Positions 28,484 through 37,705 of a stretch of DNA of 61,743 bases are shown here, in pieces. Source of the DNA: Spirochaetota bacterium (GTDB taxonomy: Bacteria > Spirochaetota > UBA4802 > UBA5550); contig QKCL01000039.1 of the NCBI GenBank assembly GCA_003246895.1, forward strand, positions 1-61,743, read 5' to 3'. The notes beneath the pieces are model-generated. The model searched no databases and was not told where the DNA came from. It saw only the letters and a list, made by a program, of their open reading frames with translations. Position numbers and translations under genes: made by a program. The number at the start of each line of letters is the position of its first letter. Within the stretch, counting starts at the first letter, position 1.

Positions 28484-29557
28484 CTATTCCTTTGAAACAG
28501 ACTGCAGCAGGCTCTCGACCTCTGCCTTCTTGAGAGCCTCAACAATCTCATCAACATTCCCTTCCATGATTGATTCAAGAGAATAGAGTGTTAATCCGAT
28601 TCTGTGGTCTGTTACCCTGGACTGCGGGTAATTGTAGGTCCTAATCCTTTCACTCCTGTCACCGGAACCAACCATGGACTTACGAAGCTGTGATTCCTTG
28701 GCCATGCGTTCATTCATCTCCTGCTCAAGGAGCCTGGCCTTTAAGACCCTGAGAGCCTTGGCCTTATTCTTGTGCTGGGATTTTTCATCCTGACAGGTAA
28801 CCACCATTCCCGTGGGAATGTGTGTGATACGGACAGCTGAATCCGTAGTATTTACAGACTGACCTCCGTGACCCGAAGAACGGTAAACATCTATACGAAG
28901 TTCATTGGGATCTATCTCTATTTCATTTTCTTCGGCTTCAGCAAGGACTGCCACAGTAACTGCCGACGTGTGAATTCTGCCGCCGGACTCAGTTTCAGGC
29001 ACCCTCTGAACACGGTGTACACCGGATTCAAATTTCAGGCTGTCATATACATCTTCGCTTCGAAGAGAAAAAATTATTTCCTTATAGCCCCCCACATCGT
29101 TCTCTGCGGCCTCCAGAATTTCAGCCTTCCAGCCCTTTGTTTCTGCGTATCTTGTATACATCCTGAAGAGGTCCGCGGCAAAAAGAGCGGCTTCGTCACC
29201 GCCTGTACCTGCCCTGATCTCCATAATAATATCTTTCCCTGAATTCGGGTCTTTCGGAAGGAGCATAATCATGAGCTCATCTTCGAGCTCTGCATTTTTT
29301 TCTTCAAGCCCCTCAATCTCGGACTGAAGCATCTCCTTCATTTCCGGATCTGTCTCTTCTTTGACCAGTTCACTGCTGTCTGCAAGTTCTGTTCTGCACT
29401 TTTTATATTCTGCGTATTTGGCAATGACCGGGGACAGCTGGGAGTGCTCCCTTGAAAGTTCCCTGAACTTGTTCTGGTTGGACATTGTCTCGGGCTTACT
29501 GAGTTCGTCTTCAATATCCCTGAACCTGGTTTCCAGGCCCTTTAACTTCTTTTCCAC
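28484..29557 (-). CDS. prfA: Peptide chain release factor 1
   Basis: Recognises UAA and UAG stop codons and releases the peptide. Codon-recognition motif PxT appears as [16 protein letters not shown] (the PET form as in Firmicutes), separating it from RF2. The catalytic GGQ is in [18 protein letters not shown] (about residues 231-233), the site methylated by PrmC. 357 residues is normal. The start codon appears to be GTG with AGAGG upstream. Read-through of a programmed frameshift is not needed, unlike prfB. Confidence 0.97.
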   Translation of the reverse strand: MEKKLKGLETRFRDIEDELSKPETMSNQNKFRELSREHSQLSPVIAKYAEYKKCRTELADSSELVKEETDPEMKEMLQSEIEGLEEKNAELEDELMIMLLPKDPNSGKDIIMEIRAGTGGDEAALFAADLFRMYTRYAETKGWKAEILEAAENDVGGYKEIIFSLRSEDVYDSLKFESGVHRVQRVPETESGGRIHTSAVTVAVLAEAEENEIEIDPNELRIDVYRSSGHGGQSVNTTDSAVRITHIPTGMVVTCQDEKSQHKNKAKALRVLKARLLEQEMNERMAKESQLRKSMVGSGDRSERIRTYNYPQSRVTDHRIGLTLYSLESIMEGNVDEIVEALKKAEVESLLQSVSKE

Positions 29558-29609
29558 TGTTTTTCCTCTGAATGATTATTGGGTTAGACCACTGTTGTTG
29601 GAATTGATT

Positions 29610-29683
29610 CGCTCCCGAGAGGACTCGAACCTCTGGCACATAGTTTAGGAAACTACTGCTCTATCCACCTGAGCTACGGGAGC
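29610..29683 (-). tRNA. tRNA-Arg (anticodon CCT)
   Basis: A complete cloverleaf on the - strand: acceptor GCTCCCG/CGGGAGC, D-arm GCTC/GAGC, anticodon stem GTAGT/ACTAT with loop TTCCTAA, giving CCT (reads AGG), T-arm AGAGG/CCTCT with TTCGAGT, discriminator G. The 3' CCA is not encoded. It stands between prfA and the cNMP-binding genes, and the 3' end shows no integrase or att duplication, so no sign of a tRNA-targeted island. Confidence 0.96.
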
Positions 29684-29693
29684 ATATCTTTTG

Positions 29694-30341
29694 TTAAGAA
29701 TACATGTTCTTTCTTCTGGATGTGACAATCCTCTGAAAGTCTCTTATGTTTTTGACAACAATATGGTCATCAAAGAGTTCAATTTTGTCAACACGGGCTA
29801 ATTGTGTCAATTCTTTTTGCACCTGGGCCTCAGCCATGCCTGACCAGCTTGCGACCTGCTGGGCATTGGTGGTGAGGCTTATCTCGCCCTCGAAATCAAA
29901 ATGCGGATTCTGTTCCGCAAGCATAATAAGGACATCCATAACTTTGACCGATGGTTCGTCAAGCAAAAGAATCATGAGTCTCCTTTTGGCATCATAAATT
30001 CTTTTGGAAAAAATAAGAAGGAGTTTATAGGCAAGCTGAGGATTCCCCTGCAAAAGTGCATCAAAATTGTCACGGTGAAATTTCAGCACACGCACATGGC
30101 TTCCGGCTATGGCAGTGGCGGACCTTGGTTCCTCTTCCAGTATGGACATCTCCCCGAAGACATCTCCTTCCTCAAGAACATCAATAGTCTTTTCCCTGTC
30201 ATTTATGATTTTTACTATGCGGACCTTGCCCTTTTGTATGAAATAGAATTCATTTCCAGGTTCGTATTCACAGAAAATTATTTCATTTGGTGAATACTCA
30301 ACTCCAAATCGTTCAAAAAATTTTTCATCTAGTTCAAGCAT
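29694..30341 (-). CDS. Crp/Fnr-type transcription factor with cyclic nucleotide-binding domain
   Basis: The 215-residue protein has an N-terminal cNMP-binding domain (~20-125: FIQKGKVRIVKI, VLEEGDVFGEMSILEEEPRSATAIA, the phosphate-binding cassette with GEMSIL...RSATA) followed by a dimerisation helix. The C-terminal ~80 residues contain a winged-helix/HTH region (TTNAQQVASWSGMAEAQVQKELTQL). The RSATA Arg-Ser fits cAMP or another cyclic nucleotide. Five bases separate it from the next gene upstream, so they are an operon. The class I adenylate cyclase in this window is a candidate source of ligand. Confidence 0.88.
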   Translation of the reverse strand: MLELDEKFFERFGVEYSPNEIIFCEYEPGNEFYFIQKGKVRIVKIINDREKTIDVLEEGDVFGEMSILEEEPRSATAIAGSHVRVLKFHRDNFDALLQGNPQLAYKLLLIFSKRIYDAKRRLMILLLDEPSVKVMDVLIMLAEQNPHFDFEGEISLTTNAQQVASWSGMAEAQVQKELTQLARVDKIELFDDHIVVKNIRDFQRIVTSRRKNMYS

Positions 30342-30346
30342 TAAAC

Positions 30347-31537
30347 CTAACCCCTCTGAAGAGATTTTATCTTGTCAAGTGCCTTTGAGTTAATACCGTC
30401 CTTGGGAGTCATATTCAGCACCTTGTTATAATAGGCAATGGCCTTGTCTTTCTGACCTGCTGCTTCGAAAATCATTCCTATATGATAAAGGGTTCCCTTC
30501 ATTTTGTCAGACTTCTGGAAATCCTTCATTATTTTACTGAAATGCCCCATTGCGTCCTTGTATTTCCTCATCTCAAAAAGACATACACCTGCTCCATACT
30601 CGGCCCGTGCAGCAATTGCATCTGAAACTGATCCGGGTCTGTCATTTATGCCTGTATATATCTCGAGTGCAGTATCGTAATTACCTGAATCGAGACTCCT
30701 GTCCGCCGCAGAAAGCTCCTCTTCCGGAGTTTTCACTGAAGTTTTGGGTGAATCATCACCGAATGAAAAATCATCAATGTCTCCTGAAAAATCATCGAGA
30801 TCATCGGCGAGAAAATCATCCATTTCGCTTGAAAACTCTGAAGACATGGAAGGAGAACCGCCTGAACTTCCGTTTCCATTCAGTTCGGGAAGCACAGAAT
30901 CATCATCACTGAACTCAAAGAGCGGTTCTTCATTACCGCTGTCCATTGAGAAATCAAATTCATCACTGCTTTGGTTTTTAGAAGGAGCCGGCCCCCCGGC
31001 GCCGACTGTTCTTATTCTTTCCATGGCAATCTTTGCGTTATCAGTATCAGGATAGTACTCCATGTATTTTTTAAAGGCGTATGATGACTTGGCAAAGTCC
31101 CCGGCCTTGTAGTAGTGTTCTCCTATGCGGAAAAGTTCAAGGTCCGGATTTACATTGTCGCTCTCCCCCAGAACTGTCCTGACAGTTCTACCTATACGCC
31201 TGAGCTGGTTACTGAAAACCCGGAGCATTTTCCGAACAATATTCACATTTCTCAGGATGAGACTTTCAAAGTCCGCCATGCCCAGAACAAGAACCGTGGT
31301 TTCACCGATAGTCTGGGCGGTTTCCTCTCTGGGGTACTTTCCAAGAGCTGATTTCACTCCGAAGAATTCTCCCTGACGGACCTCCTCTTTCACTTCCTCG
31401 CCTGTATCAATTTTTGTATAGGTTAGAAGGACCCGGCCGGATTTAAGAATATAGATATATTCACTCTTGTCATTCTCAAAGTATATGATTGAACCAGGTT
31501 TATAAACCCTGGTCATAATGCCACTCTGCATAGCCAA
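30347..31537 (-). CDS. cNMP-binding domain protein with C-terminal TPR repeats
   Basis: A 396-residue protein: cNMP-binding domain (~5-120, YIYILKSGRVLLTYTK, VRQGEFFGVKSALGKYPREETAQTI), TPR-like helices at ~135-170 (HYYKAGDFAKSSYAFKKYMEYYPDT), an acidic, Ser/Asp-rich disordered linker (~185-265), then two or three more TPRs to the C-terminus. The cassette (GVKSALGK..REETAQT) departs from the canonical RSA core, so ligand binding may be altered. No DNA-binding domain; probably a scaffold. It is the first gene of the two-gene cNMP operon. Confidence 0.87.
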   Translation of the reverse strand: MAMQSGIMTRVYKPGSIIYFENDKSEYIYILKSGRVLLTYTKIDTGEEVKEEVRQGEFFGVKSALGKYPREETAQTIGETTVLVLGMADFESLILRNVNIVRKMLRVFSNQLRRIGRTVRTVLGESDNVNPDLELFRIGEHYYKAGDFAKSSYAFKKYMEYYPDTDNAKIAMERIRTVGAGGPAPSKNQSSDEFDFSMDSGNEEPLFEFSDDDSVLPELNGNGSSGGSPSMSSEFSSEMDDFLADDLDDFSGDIDDFSFGDDSPKTSVKTPEEELSAADRSLDSGNYDTALEIYTGINDRPGSVSDAIAARAEYGAGVCLFEMRKYKDAMGHFSKIMKDFQKSDKMKGTLYHIGMIFEAAGQKDKAIAYYNKVLNMTPKDGINSKALDKIKSLQRG

Positions 31538-31556
31538 AGCTAAGGCCTCCTGTTAA

Positions 31557-32777
31557 TCAGTATTCAACCGGCATAAAGGGGAATTCTTTTTTAAATCCGA
31601 CTGCCCTGTTTATTCTTTTGAGTAGACCCACGAGGTCGCCGATTACAACCTTTTCGACTCCATCTACTACTACTTCCTGGTAATTCACATTGCATCCCTT
31701 GAAAAGACTTGCATATTCTGAATTTCCATAAACAGGCATTCCATTAATAACAACGAGCATAATATCCTTCAGCTCCGCATTCACTACGGAATTCTGGTAT
31801 GAACCTCCCCGGTCCCTGACAACTATCAGGTCTGCAAGATTCCCTTCTTTTATCGACCCGTTATCATAAAGTCTGAATGCCTTTGCAGGATTTTCCGTAA
31901 CCATCCTGTAAATGGTATCATCGGAAAGCTCCTCCCCGTACTTCTTCCTATAATATTTCATGTCAAATTTCATTTCATAGAGGAGGTTCAGTCCTCCGGA
32001 CATTGGAGAATCTGTACCTATACAGACATTTATCCCCTTATCAAGAAGCATCTTTATGTTGGTTGTATCATTGAACATGAAGATATTGGAATCACAGCAC
32101 CAGACAACAGATGCTCCTCTTTTTTTTATAAGATCCATGTCGCTCTCTGAAAACGCAATCCCGTGTATCAGCACTGAATGTGCGCCAAGGGCACCGAGTT
32201 TTTCCAGGGTAACCAGATTCGCCACAGTTTCGTCATCAAATCCCTCTGATATGTGTGTGATAAAAGGAACATCCTGTTCAAGGGCCTTCTGGTACTCCTC
32301 CTTTATCCCGTCACCCCACGCAAGATAAAACGAAGATATGGAGTGGGCAAGGGTATAGTTCCTTATGGCCTTGGTGGGGATAATATCATAAAAGGGCTCA
32401 GCTACAAAATGCGGTATATGGTCAGAAACTGTTGTCACTCCTGAGAGAAGGTTTCTGTATCCTGCAAGAAGATAGAGGTCACGGTTTTCAATCTGCTGCC
32501 TTTCCTGATAAACAGGCGAACTTTTCAGGTCATTATCCCATGGCAGCCAGTTCTCATAGGGGCCGTTCCCTACTTTCGGCCAGTAGTTCCCAATGAGGTG
32601 GTCGTGACTGTTTATCAGGCCTGAGGAGATAATCCCATCGGTGTATATAACATCCTTGATGCCTGTATCCTTTTCTCCTGCGTAGGCAATTCTTCCATTT
32701 TCTATGGTAATATATACCCTTTCGGATGTTTTATCTGAATTAAGTATCGCAGCTCCCGATAAGACCCATTTTTTCAT
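31557..32777 (-). CDS. Amidohydrolase-family protein (deaminase-like)
   Basis: A 406-residue member of the metal-dependent amidohydrolase superfamily. The N-terminal metal motif is SHDHLIG (HxH-type), with HISEGFDD, IHGIAFSE and GTDSPMSGG supplying the later His/Asp ligands. The overall plan, including a beta-sandwich at both ends (RVYITIENGRIAYAGE, LADLIVVRDRGG), resembles the guanine/cytosine deaminase and S-adenosylhomocysteine deaminase groups. Substrate unknown. The gene starts 97 bases downstream of the LysM/LytM gene on the same strand and ends 20 bases before the cNMP genes. Confidence 0.85.
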   Translation of the reverse strand: MKKWVLSGAAILNSDKTSERVYITIENGRIAYAGEKDTGIKDVIYTDGIISSGLINSHDHLIGNYWPKVGNGPYENWLPWDNDLKSSPVYQERQQIENRDLYLLAGYRNLLSGVTTVSDHIPHFVAEPFYDIIPTKAIRNYTLAHSISSFYLAWGDGIKEEYQKALEQDVPFITHISEGFDDETVANLVTLEKLGALGAHSVLIHGIAFSESDMDLIKKRGASVVWCCDSNIFMFNDTTNIKMLLDKGINVCIGTDSPMSGGLNLLYEMKFDMKYYRKKYGEELSDDTIYRMVTENPAKAFRLYDNGSIKEGNLADLIVVRDRGGSYQNSVVNAELKDIMLVVINGMPVYGNSEYASLFKGCNVNYQEVVVDGVEKVVIGDLVGLLKRINRAVGFKKEFPFMPVEY

Positions 32778-32874
32778 TTCCTGATTCCTGTATATATATA
32801 ATTTCTCTTTTAAAAACTAAAATAACAAAAAGTCAAAGTCAAGCAAAATAAGAAAGGGTATACTTTACCGACCG

Positions 32875-33717
32875 TCAGCTCCTTGAAGGGAGGAGAGACA
32901 ACGGATTCCTGGCCTTACCGTTCCTGTCTATCTGAAAATGAATGCTGCTGTCCGAGGCCACCCGGCCTATTTTCCCGCCCCTGAGTATGCTCTGCCCTTC
33001 CCTCACGCTGATATCGCCCATATTTGAATAAACTGTTATGAAATCATCCTCATGCTCGATTACGATATATTTCCCGAAACCCCGCATATAGCCCACTCTT
33101 CTGATAACACCCCTTTCCGAGGCCCTCACTGATTCATTGGGGACAGTTTTTATGATAACTCCGATGGGCTTTACATTACTGCCTCCGTCCCTTGTGCATT
33201 TTCTTATCCTGTCAAGGGGCCATCTGAATTTCAGGGATGTGACACTCTTTGATGAAGATTTACTGCTGCTATTCCGGGCAGGAGTACTTTTCTTTTCACC
33301 CTTTCCGCATGGCAGTTTCAGTTTCAGTTTCATGCCTACAAATAGTTTTCTGTTCTTTTTCAGGCCGTTCAGTTCAGTGATCTCCCTCACAGAAACCCCT
33401 GTCTTTCTTGAAATACCGTAAAGAGTATCCCCTTTTTTGACCAAATAACATGCGGAACTTTTACTGACTGAATATTTTCGGGTGGGCTGTTCCGCTTTCT
33501 GAGAACTGTAGTATTCATACCCTCTATAGCGGGAACCTCCCGGCATTATGTCTCTATTGATCCCTGCTGTAAGTGTTCCATATCTTTCCTGATATGCGGA
33601 GGTTCCCCTTAATGCGCCGCCTGACCCGTTCTTTTCCGCTGCAGATACATGATGCAGGGATGAGAACATTACAAGCAGAACAACGGGGCTGAAATATTTT
33701 GCATATCTCCGCCTCAT
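32875..33717 (-). CDS. LysM and degenerate LytM (M23-like) domain protein, NlpD-type
   Basis: 280 residues: signal peptide (1-26, HHVSAAE), basic linker, one LysM domain (~88-135: YLVKKGDTLYGISRKTGVSVREITELNG) that binds peptidoglycan, a Ser/Lys-rich linker, and an M23/LytM fold (~170-275). In catalytic LytM enzymes the zinc ligands come from HxxxD and HxH; here the positions read IGVIIKT and SSIHFQI, so the first His, the Asp and one His of HxH are missing. It is therefore probably a non-hydrolytic amidase activator like NlpD/EnvC, acting in cell separation. Confidence 0.85.
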   Translation of the reverse strand: MRRRYAKYFSPVVLLVMFSSLHHVSAAEKNGSGGALRGTSAYQERYGTLTAGINRDIMPGGSRYRGYEYYSSQKAEQPTRKYSVSKSSACYLVKKGDTLYGISRKTGVSVREITELNGLKKNRKLFVGMKLKLKLPCGKGEKKSTPARNSSSKSSSKSVTSLKFRWPLDRIRKCTRDGGSNVKPIGVIIKTVPNESVRASERGVIRRVGYMRGFGKYIVIEHEDDFITVYSNMGDISVREGQSILRGGKIGRVASDSSIHFQIDRNGKARNPLSLLPSRS

Positions 33718-33845
33718 AAAACACCTATAAAAAAGTAAAAATAACCCTTAATCTATTTATCGTATGCCGGGGCTTTATAGTTTAGCCTTTTTATTTTTAA
33801 AAAAATAAAAAAAGGCGGTTTTTTCAAATATCCGAAACTTTTTTA

Positions 33846-34271
33846 TCAGATATCAAGATCCGACTCAGTAGAGGCAATAACCAGCTGGCCGTGTTTTACA
33901 TGTTTAAGTGAAAGAATGGAATCGGACAATTCCCTTACAAGACCTGAAGTCCCCTTCAGAATAAGAACTTCCAGACAGTTATGTTCATCAAGATGAATAT
34001 GGGTAGTGGACACGATATTCCCGAAAAAATCATGCTGGAGACTGTTCAGTCTGTCGGAAATATCACCGTGATGGTGGTTGTATATTATTGTGAGGCTGCC
34101 GAAAACATGTGCATGGGGATTTTCAACCTTCTCCTCCATGAGGCTTTTTCTTATCAAATCTCTTAAGGCTTCGGACCTGTTTATATAGTTTTTATCTCCT
34201 ATGTGACTGTCAAATTTTTCAAGAAGGTCCTCTTCAATGGACACTCCGAAACGCACCGTCTTTTTTTCCAT
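33846..34271 (-). CDS. nikR: NikR-family nickel-responsive transcription regulator
   Basis: A 141-residue protein with an N-terminal ribbon-helix-helix domain (KKTVRFGVSIEEDLLEKFDSHI) and a C-terminal ACT-type metal domain. The Ni-binding His/Cys set is visible: HDFFGNIVSTTHIHLDEHNCLEV (His, His-x-His, Cys order as in NikR). With nickel the tetramer binds operators to repress nickel uptake. I chose ATG at 34271 because AGGAG lies eight bases ahead; a start seven codons upstream would read through that ribosome site. No nickel transporter is adjacent. Confidence 0.92.
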   Translation of the reverse strand: MEKKTVRFGVSIEEDLLEKFDSHIGDKNYINRSEALRDLIRKSLMEEKVENPHAHVFGSLTIIYNHHHGDISDRLNSLQHDFFGNIVSTTHIHLDEHNCLEVLILKGTSGLVRELSDSILSLKHVKHGQLVIASTESDLDI

Positions 34272-34361
34272 TTTTTTTCTCCTAAAAAACAATTATTGCT
34301 AGCCCTGAGAGCAAAACTTTTCAAGAATAATTTTATCAATAAAAGCCGGAGCTTTTGAACC

Positions 34362-34889
34362 TTGGCAAAACCTGGAAAACCGGACAGAGTTAAGCTTTTT
34401 ACGGGAATCATATACCCTTCAGGGGTGGATATTTCCGGAATCATGAAGGCTCTGGAAAAAGAATATGGGCCCGTTGATTCAGTCAGCGAAGCCATTGAGT
34501 TTAATCACACGGTCTATTATGATGAAATGGGAGAAAATCTACTGAAGATATTCTTCTCGTTCAGTAAACTCGTCGAACGTGAAATAATGGCCGAAGTCAA
34601 ACTCCTGACAAACAGCCTGGAAGAAAAATTCTCTGAAAAGTGCACACGCAGTGTAAATATAGACCCGGGATACATGACCATGTCCAATGTGTTTCTTGCG
34701 TCGTGCAAAGACTTTTATCACAGAGTTCATATAGGAATGGGTATATTTCTCGAAAATGAATACTACTATTCGTCGGGAGAATTCAAATTCTGGGACTGGA
34801 CATACCCTGACTACAAAAAGGAAGAATACCTGAATTTTTTCTACAGGTTAAGAAAGATATACCACAGCCAGTTAAGGGCCGGGAAATAA
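34362..34889 (+). CDS. DUF4416 family protein
   Basis: A 175-residue protein that matches the DUF4416 pattern (KPDRVKLFTGIIYPSG, FNHTVYYDEMGENL, NIDPGYMTMSNVFLASCKDF, FWDWTYPDY). The start codon is TTG. Family function is unknown, found across several anaerobic and deep-branching phyla. It forms an operon with the downstream methyltransferase (18-base gap). nikR is divergent at 90 bases. Confidence 0.9.
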   Translation: MAKPGKPDRVKLFTGIIYPSGVDISGIMKALEKEYGPVDSVSEAIEFNHTVYYDEMGENLLKIFFSFSKLVEREIMAEVKLLTNSLEEKFSEKCTRSVNIDPGYMTMSNVFLASCKDFYHRVHIGMGIFLENEYYYSSGEFKFWDWTYPDYKKEEYLNFFYRLRKIYHSQLRAGK

Positions 34890-34907
34890 GAAGCGAAGGA
34901 GCAGTCA

Positions 34908-35645
34908 TTGGATCAGAAGGGAATACCATATGCTGAAATTGCCGAGGCATATGATTACATGCTCAGACATGTGGACTACCAGCAGTGGTACGAATATATC
35001 TGCAGGATCATGCTGGGTTATGTAAAGAACCCGGAGACTGTTCTGGAGCTCGGATGCGGCACAGGAAAATTCGGCGCAAAATTCTCTGCGGACGGTTTTG
35101 ACGTGCTTGGCATTGACCTTTCCCTGAACATGCTGAGAGTTGCAAAGACAAGAGCATTCAGAAACTTCAGAATAATGCTCTCAGACATGCAGACTTTCAA
35201 GGTCAAAAAGAAATTTGATTTTATCTTCAGTGTCCATGACACAATGAACTACCAGCTTACCATGGACGATGTCAGAAAAGTCCTTGAGAATGTAAAACAT
35301 GCAATGCACCGCGGGAGCATATTCCTCTTTGATATTACTACAGAATACAATGTGAACAATTTTTTTGACGAAAAAACATCTGTCTATTCAATAAGGGGCA
35401 TGGATGTAGAATGGAGCAACAGCTACGACAGGGAGAACAGAATCATAACTTCTAACTTTCTTGTACAGCGGGACGGCCGGGAAACGAAAGAATCCCACAT
35501 ACAGAAGATTCACACTCCTGAAGAGATAAAAGATGCACTCCACGACTGCGGATTTGAGATACACGAAATTTTTAGCGACTACAGCTTTGAACCGCCCGAT
35601 AATGAAACAGTAATGATTAATTTCGTAACATCACTGAAAAGGTAA
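34908..35645 (+). CDS. Class I SAM-dependent methyltransferase
   Basis: 245 residues with SAM motif I VLELGCGTGKFGAKF, the acidic motif II DVLGIDLS, and DFIFSVHDTMNY as the catalytic-region motif; a typical small-molecule or tRNA-type methyltransferase fold. Start codon TTG with AAGGAG eight bases ahead. The substrate cannot be assigned. It lies between the DUF4416 gene and a small zinc-ribbon gene and is probably cotranscribed with both. Confidence 0.88.
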   Translation: MDQKGIPYAEIAEAYDYMLRHVDYQQWYEYICRIMLGYVKNPETVLELGCGTGKFGAKFSADGFDVLGIDLSLNMLRVAKTRAFRNFRIMLSDMQTFKVKKKFDFIFSVHDTMNYQLTMDDVRKVLENVKHAMHRGSIFLFDITTEYNVNNFFDEKTSVYSIRGMDVEWSNSYDRENRIITSNFLVQRDGRETKESHIQKIHTPEEIKDALHDCGFEIHEIFSDYSFEPPDNETVMINFVTSLKR

Positions 35646-35648
35646 TTA

Positions 35649-36032
35649 ATGAGCACGTTTCTATATATATCCGGGCTTCTGATAGGAATAGCCGCATTTA
35701 TTTATTTTCTGTCACTCCTTGAATCAGGGAAGAAAACCATCAACAGTATTGTAAATGGTGACACAAAAAACAATACAGCAGCAGGATCATCCGGAAACGA
35801 ACAGGATTCAGGAAAGCTTAACTCCGATACCATAGCATTCAGGAACAGACCGTCTCTCCCCCCGGGAACGAGGGTATGTCCGCTGTGCGGTTCTTCACTT
35901 ACAAAACGCGAAGGGCTCTATGCGTCCAGGGTATATGACAAGGGAAATGCAAAAATCCTGATAATGGGCTGCAGATACTGCTACAAGGATGAGGAGAACA
36001 GTGCAGTACAGAAAATTGCGGTTTCCGGGTAG
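35649..36032 (+). CDS. Small single-span membrane protein with C-terminal zinc ribbon
   Basis: 127 residues: one N-terminal membrane helix (LYISGLLIGIAAFIYFLSLL), an Asn/Ser-rich disordered linker, and a C-terminal CxxC...CxxC zinc ribbon (VCPLCGSSLTKREG and GCRYC). It starts four bases after the methyltransferase stop. Function unknown; the ribbon may bind nucleic acid or protein. Confidence 0.8.
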   Translation: MSTFLYISGLLIGIAAFIYFLSLLESGKKTINSIVNGDTKNNTAAGSSGNEQDSGKLNSDTIAFRNRPSLPPGTRVCPLCGSSLTKREGLYASRVYDKGNAKILIMGCRYCYKDEENSAVQKIAVSG

Positions 36033-36440
36033 AATCAGAACCTTTCTGATATTTACAGTAACTCTTTCCTGACAATATATCGTTGACCATGTGAAAAGCG
36101 GCGTTAATTCTTCAGACCGCAATCTGTCTTTCCCGAGAAGGAACATTCCGGATTCCAAAAGTTAAAAATCCTCAAATTGAATTGCACAAATTAGAAATCA
36201 AACATTATCTCTTCCTTCGCATAACCTGTGAGTATTCACGCTAACAAACTACAAAGAGAATATTTTTATTTTTTTGTTAGTTATAAAAATTTTTGTTTAA
36301 AAAAAATTGTATAACGTTAAATAAATACACCATTATGAGCTATTTCAATAAATATACAGAATTTCATCAGAAATAATTTTTCTGATCACATCGTTTGTTA
36401 TGCATAAAATGAAAATGATTAAAAATACCATGGAGATGAC
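36033..36440. other. Intergenic stretch, AT-rich, nothing recognised
   Basis: No supported gene. It is rich in A/T tracts from 36240 on, and a promoter for the following STAS-like gene probably lies there. No strong hairpin. Confidence 0.4.
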
Positions 36441-36830
36441 ATGAATTCGGAATTCAAAAATGATTTTATTGAAATCTTTTACTCTCAGGATAAAAAAATG
36501 CTAATTCAAAGGTGGAGTGACAAATACCCCAGAATTGAAGAATTTACCGAAGCAATAGATAAGACTGTGGAACTATGTCGTAAATTCAGAGCAGAATTTA
36601 TATTATCCGATATAACTGTTCAATCAGTGGTCTGCAATGATGGAACAAGTTATGCTGCGTCTGTTCTTCCTGTTTTGCATAAATATGGACTAAAAAAGAT
36701 GGCATTTATTCTGGCAGAAGACATTTTTCTTAGAACAAATGTTAAGTCTTTTTTCAAAGATTTCGAAGTTACTTTTATTAAATATTTCGATGAAGAAAAT
36801 GATGCAATAGCCTGGTTTAATGAGGAATAA
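36441..36830 (+). CDS. STAS/SpoIIAA-like domain protein
   Basis: A 129-residue single-domain protein. The alternating pattern (KKMLIQRWSDKYPRIEEFTEAID... EFILSDITVQSVV... KKMAFILAEDIFLRTNVKSFF... EVTFIKYFDEENDAIAWF) fits the STAS/SpoIIAA-like fold of small anti-sigma antagonists or lipid-binding domains. No phosphorylatable serine motif is clear. Codon use is more AT-rich than the surrounding genes, and together with the adjacent TetR gene this may be a horizontally acquired patch. Confidence 0.7.
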   Translation: MNSEFKNDFIEIFYSQDKKMLIQRWSDKYPRIEEFTEAIDKTVELCRKFRAEFILSDITVQSVVCNDGTSYAASVLPVLHKYGLKKMAFILAEDIFLRTNVKSFFKDFEVTFIKYFDEENDAIAWFNEE

Positions 36831-36861
36831 AAAATCTTAATTATATGCTAAAATTATTTTA

Positions 36862-37482
36862 TCATCCTTTTTTATGAGAAAACGTCTTTTCAAAAAACAG
36901 GTCAATCCGATTCTTTATTACTGTGATATATGATTTTTCAGCTATTGAATCGGATTGCGATTCACCTCTATCAAACATTCCATCACTTACAAGATAAACA
37001 AGCCCATGGGCAAATGCCCATGTAATATCTACAAACGCTTGAGCCTCTTCATTGCTTATTGGTTCAGATCCCAATGATTCCCTGACCAATGAAACAATCG
37101 TAAGATAGTTTTTCTCCCATAGATGAAAGATGTCCTCAGGACAGTTTTTGCCCACACTATCGGGAGCGAACATCATTTTATATATATGTGGATTTTTAAA
37201 AGCAAACTCAATATACATATTTACACATTCCCTGAATTTGGAAATACCACTAATATCGTTTCTTGAAATAATAGCAGTGAAAGAGTTATAAATATGTTCA
37301 TATGCAGACATCAATAATGTAAACAGAAGTTCAGATCTGGTTTTAAAATGCCTGTACATTGCATTGTGAGAAACGTTCAGACGCCTGCTTAATATTCTTA
37401 CGGAAAAATTATCTATACCGTCCTCTTTTATCATTGCAGAAGCTTCTTCAAGCATTTTCATTTTCAAATCTTTTATGGCCAT
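36862..37482 (-). CDS. TetR/AcrR-family transcription regulator
   Basis: 206 residues with an N-terminal TetR helix-turn-helix (ILSRRLNVSHNAMYRHFKTRSELLFTLL) and a C-terminal ligand-binding domain of the WHG type (FVDITWAFAHGLVYLV). The gene is divergent from the lipoprotein at 37706, across a 223-base gap with a perfect 15-bp palindrome in the -35 region of a - strand promoter. Self-regulation and control of the divergent lipoprotein are likely. The effector is unknown. Confidence 0.92.
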   Translation of the reverse strand: MAIKDLKMKMLEEASAMIKEDGIDNFSVRILSRRLNVSHNAMYRHFKTRSELLFTLLMSAYEHIYNSFTAIISRNDISGISKFRECVNMYIEFAFKNPHIYKMMFAPDSVGKNCPEDIFHLWEKNYLTIVSLVRESLGSEPISNEEAQAFVDITWAFAHGLVYLVSDGMFDRGESQSDSIAEKSYITVIKNRIDLFFEKTFSHKKG

Positions 37483-37558
37483 CCTGCCCCTGTGTTTACC
37501 AATTATTAGTAAGATTATCCCAAAAAGGGATAAATCGTGTAAATAACAATTATATATT

Positions 37559-37608
37559 GAATATATGAAAAAAAAGTTGACACTGTCAACATTTAAAACT
37601 ATGAATCT
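37559..37608. promoter_or_regulatory. Divergent promoter pair overlapping a perfect palindromic operator
   Basis: The palindrome GTTGACACTGTCAAC (37576-37590) contains TTGACA on both strands. On the - strand it is followed, after a 17-base spacer, by TATATT, a very good sigma-70 promoter for the TetR gene. On the + strand TTGACA, 17 bases later TATGAA, reads toward the lipoprotein. A TetR dimer on this palindrome would occlude both. A second imperfect hairpin sequence, TTATCCC...GGGATAA, lies at 37515-37533. Confidence 0.7.
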
Positions 37609-37705
37609 ATCATTCTAAAATTACGGTGAACCAGTACAGGTTTTATGCTGTTATTTTTCTTCCTGCAAACTTCACCAGCTAATTATTAATCAATGGAGAT
37701 TTAAT

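Noticed and set aside
29610-29683. tRNA-targeted genomic island
   Set aside because: The tRNA-Arg 3' end is not duplicated nearby and no integrase gene is present.
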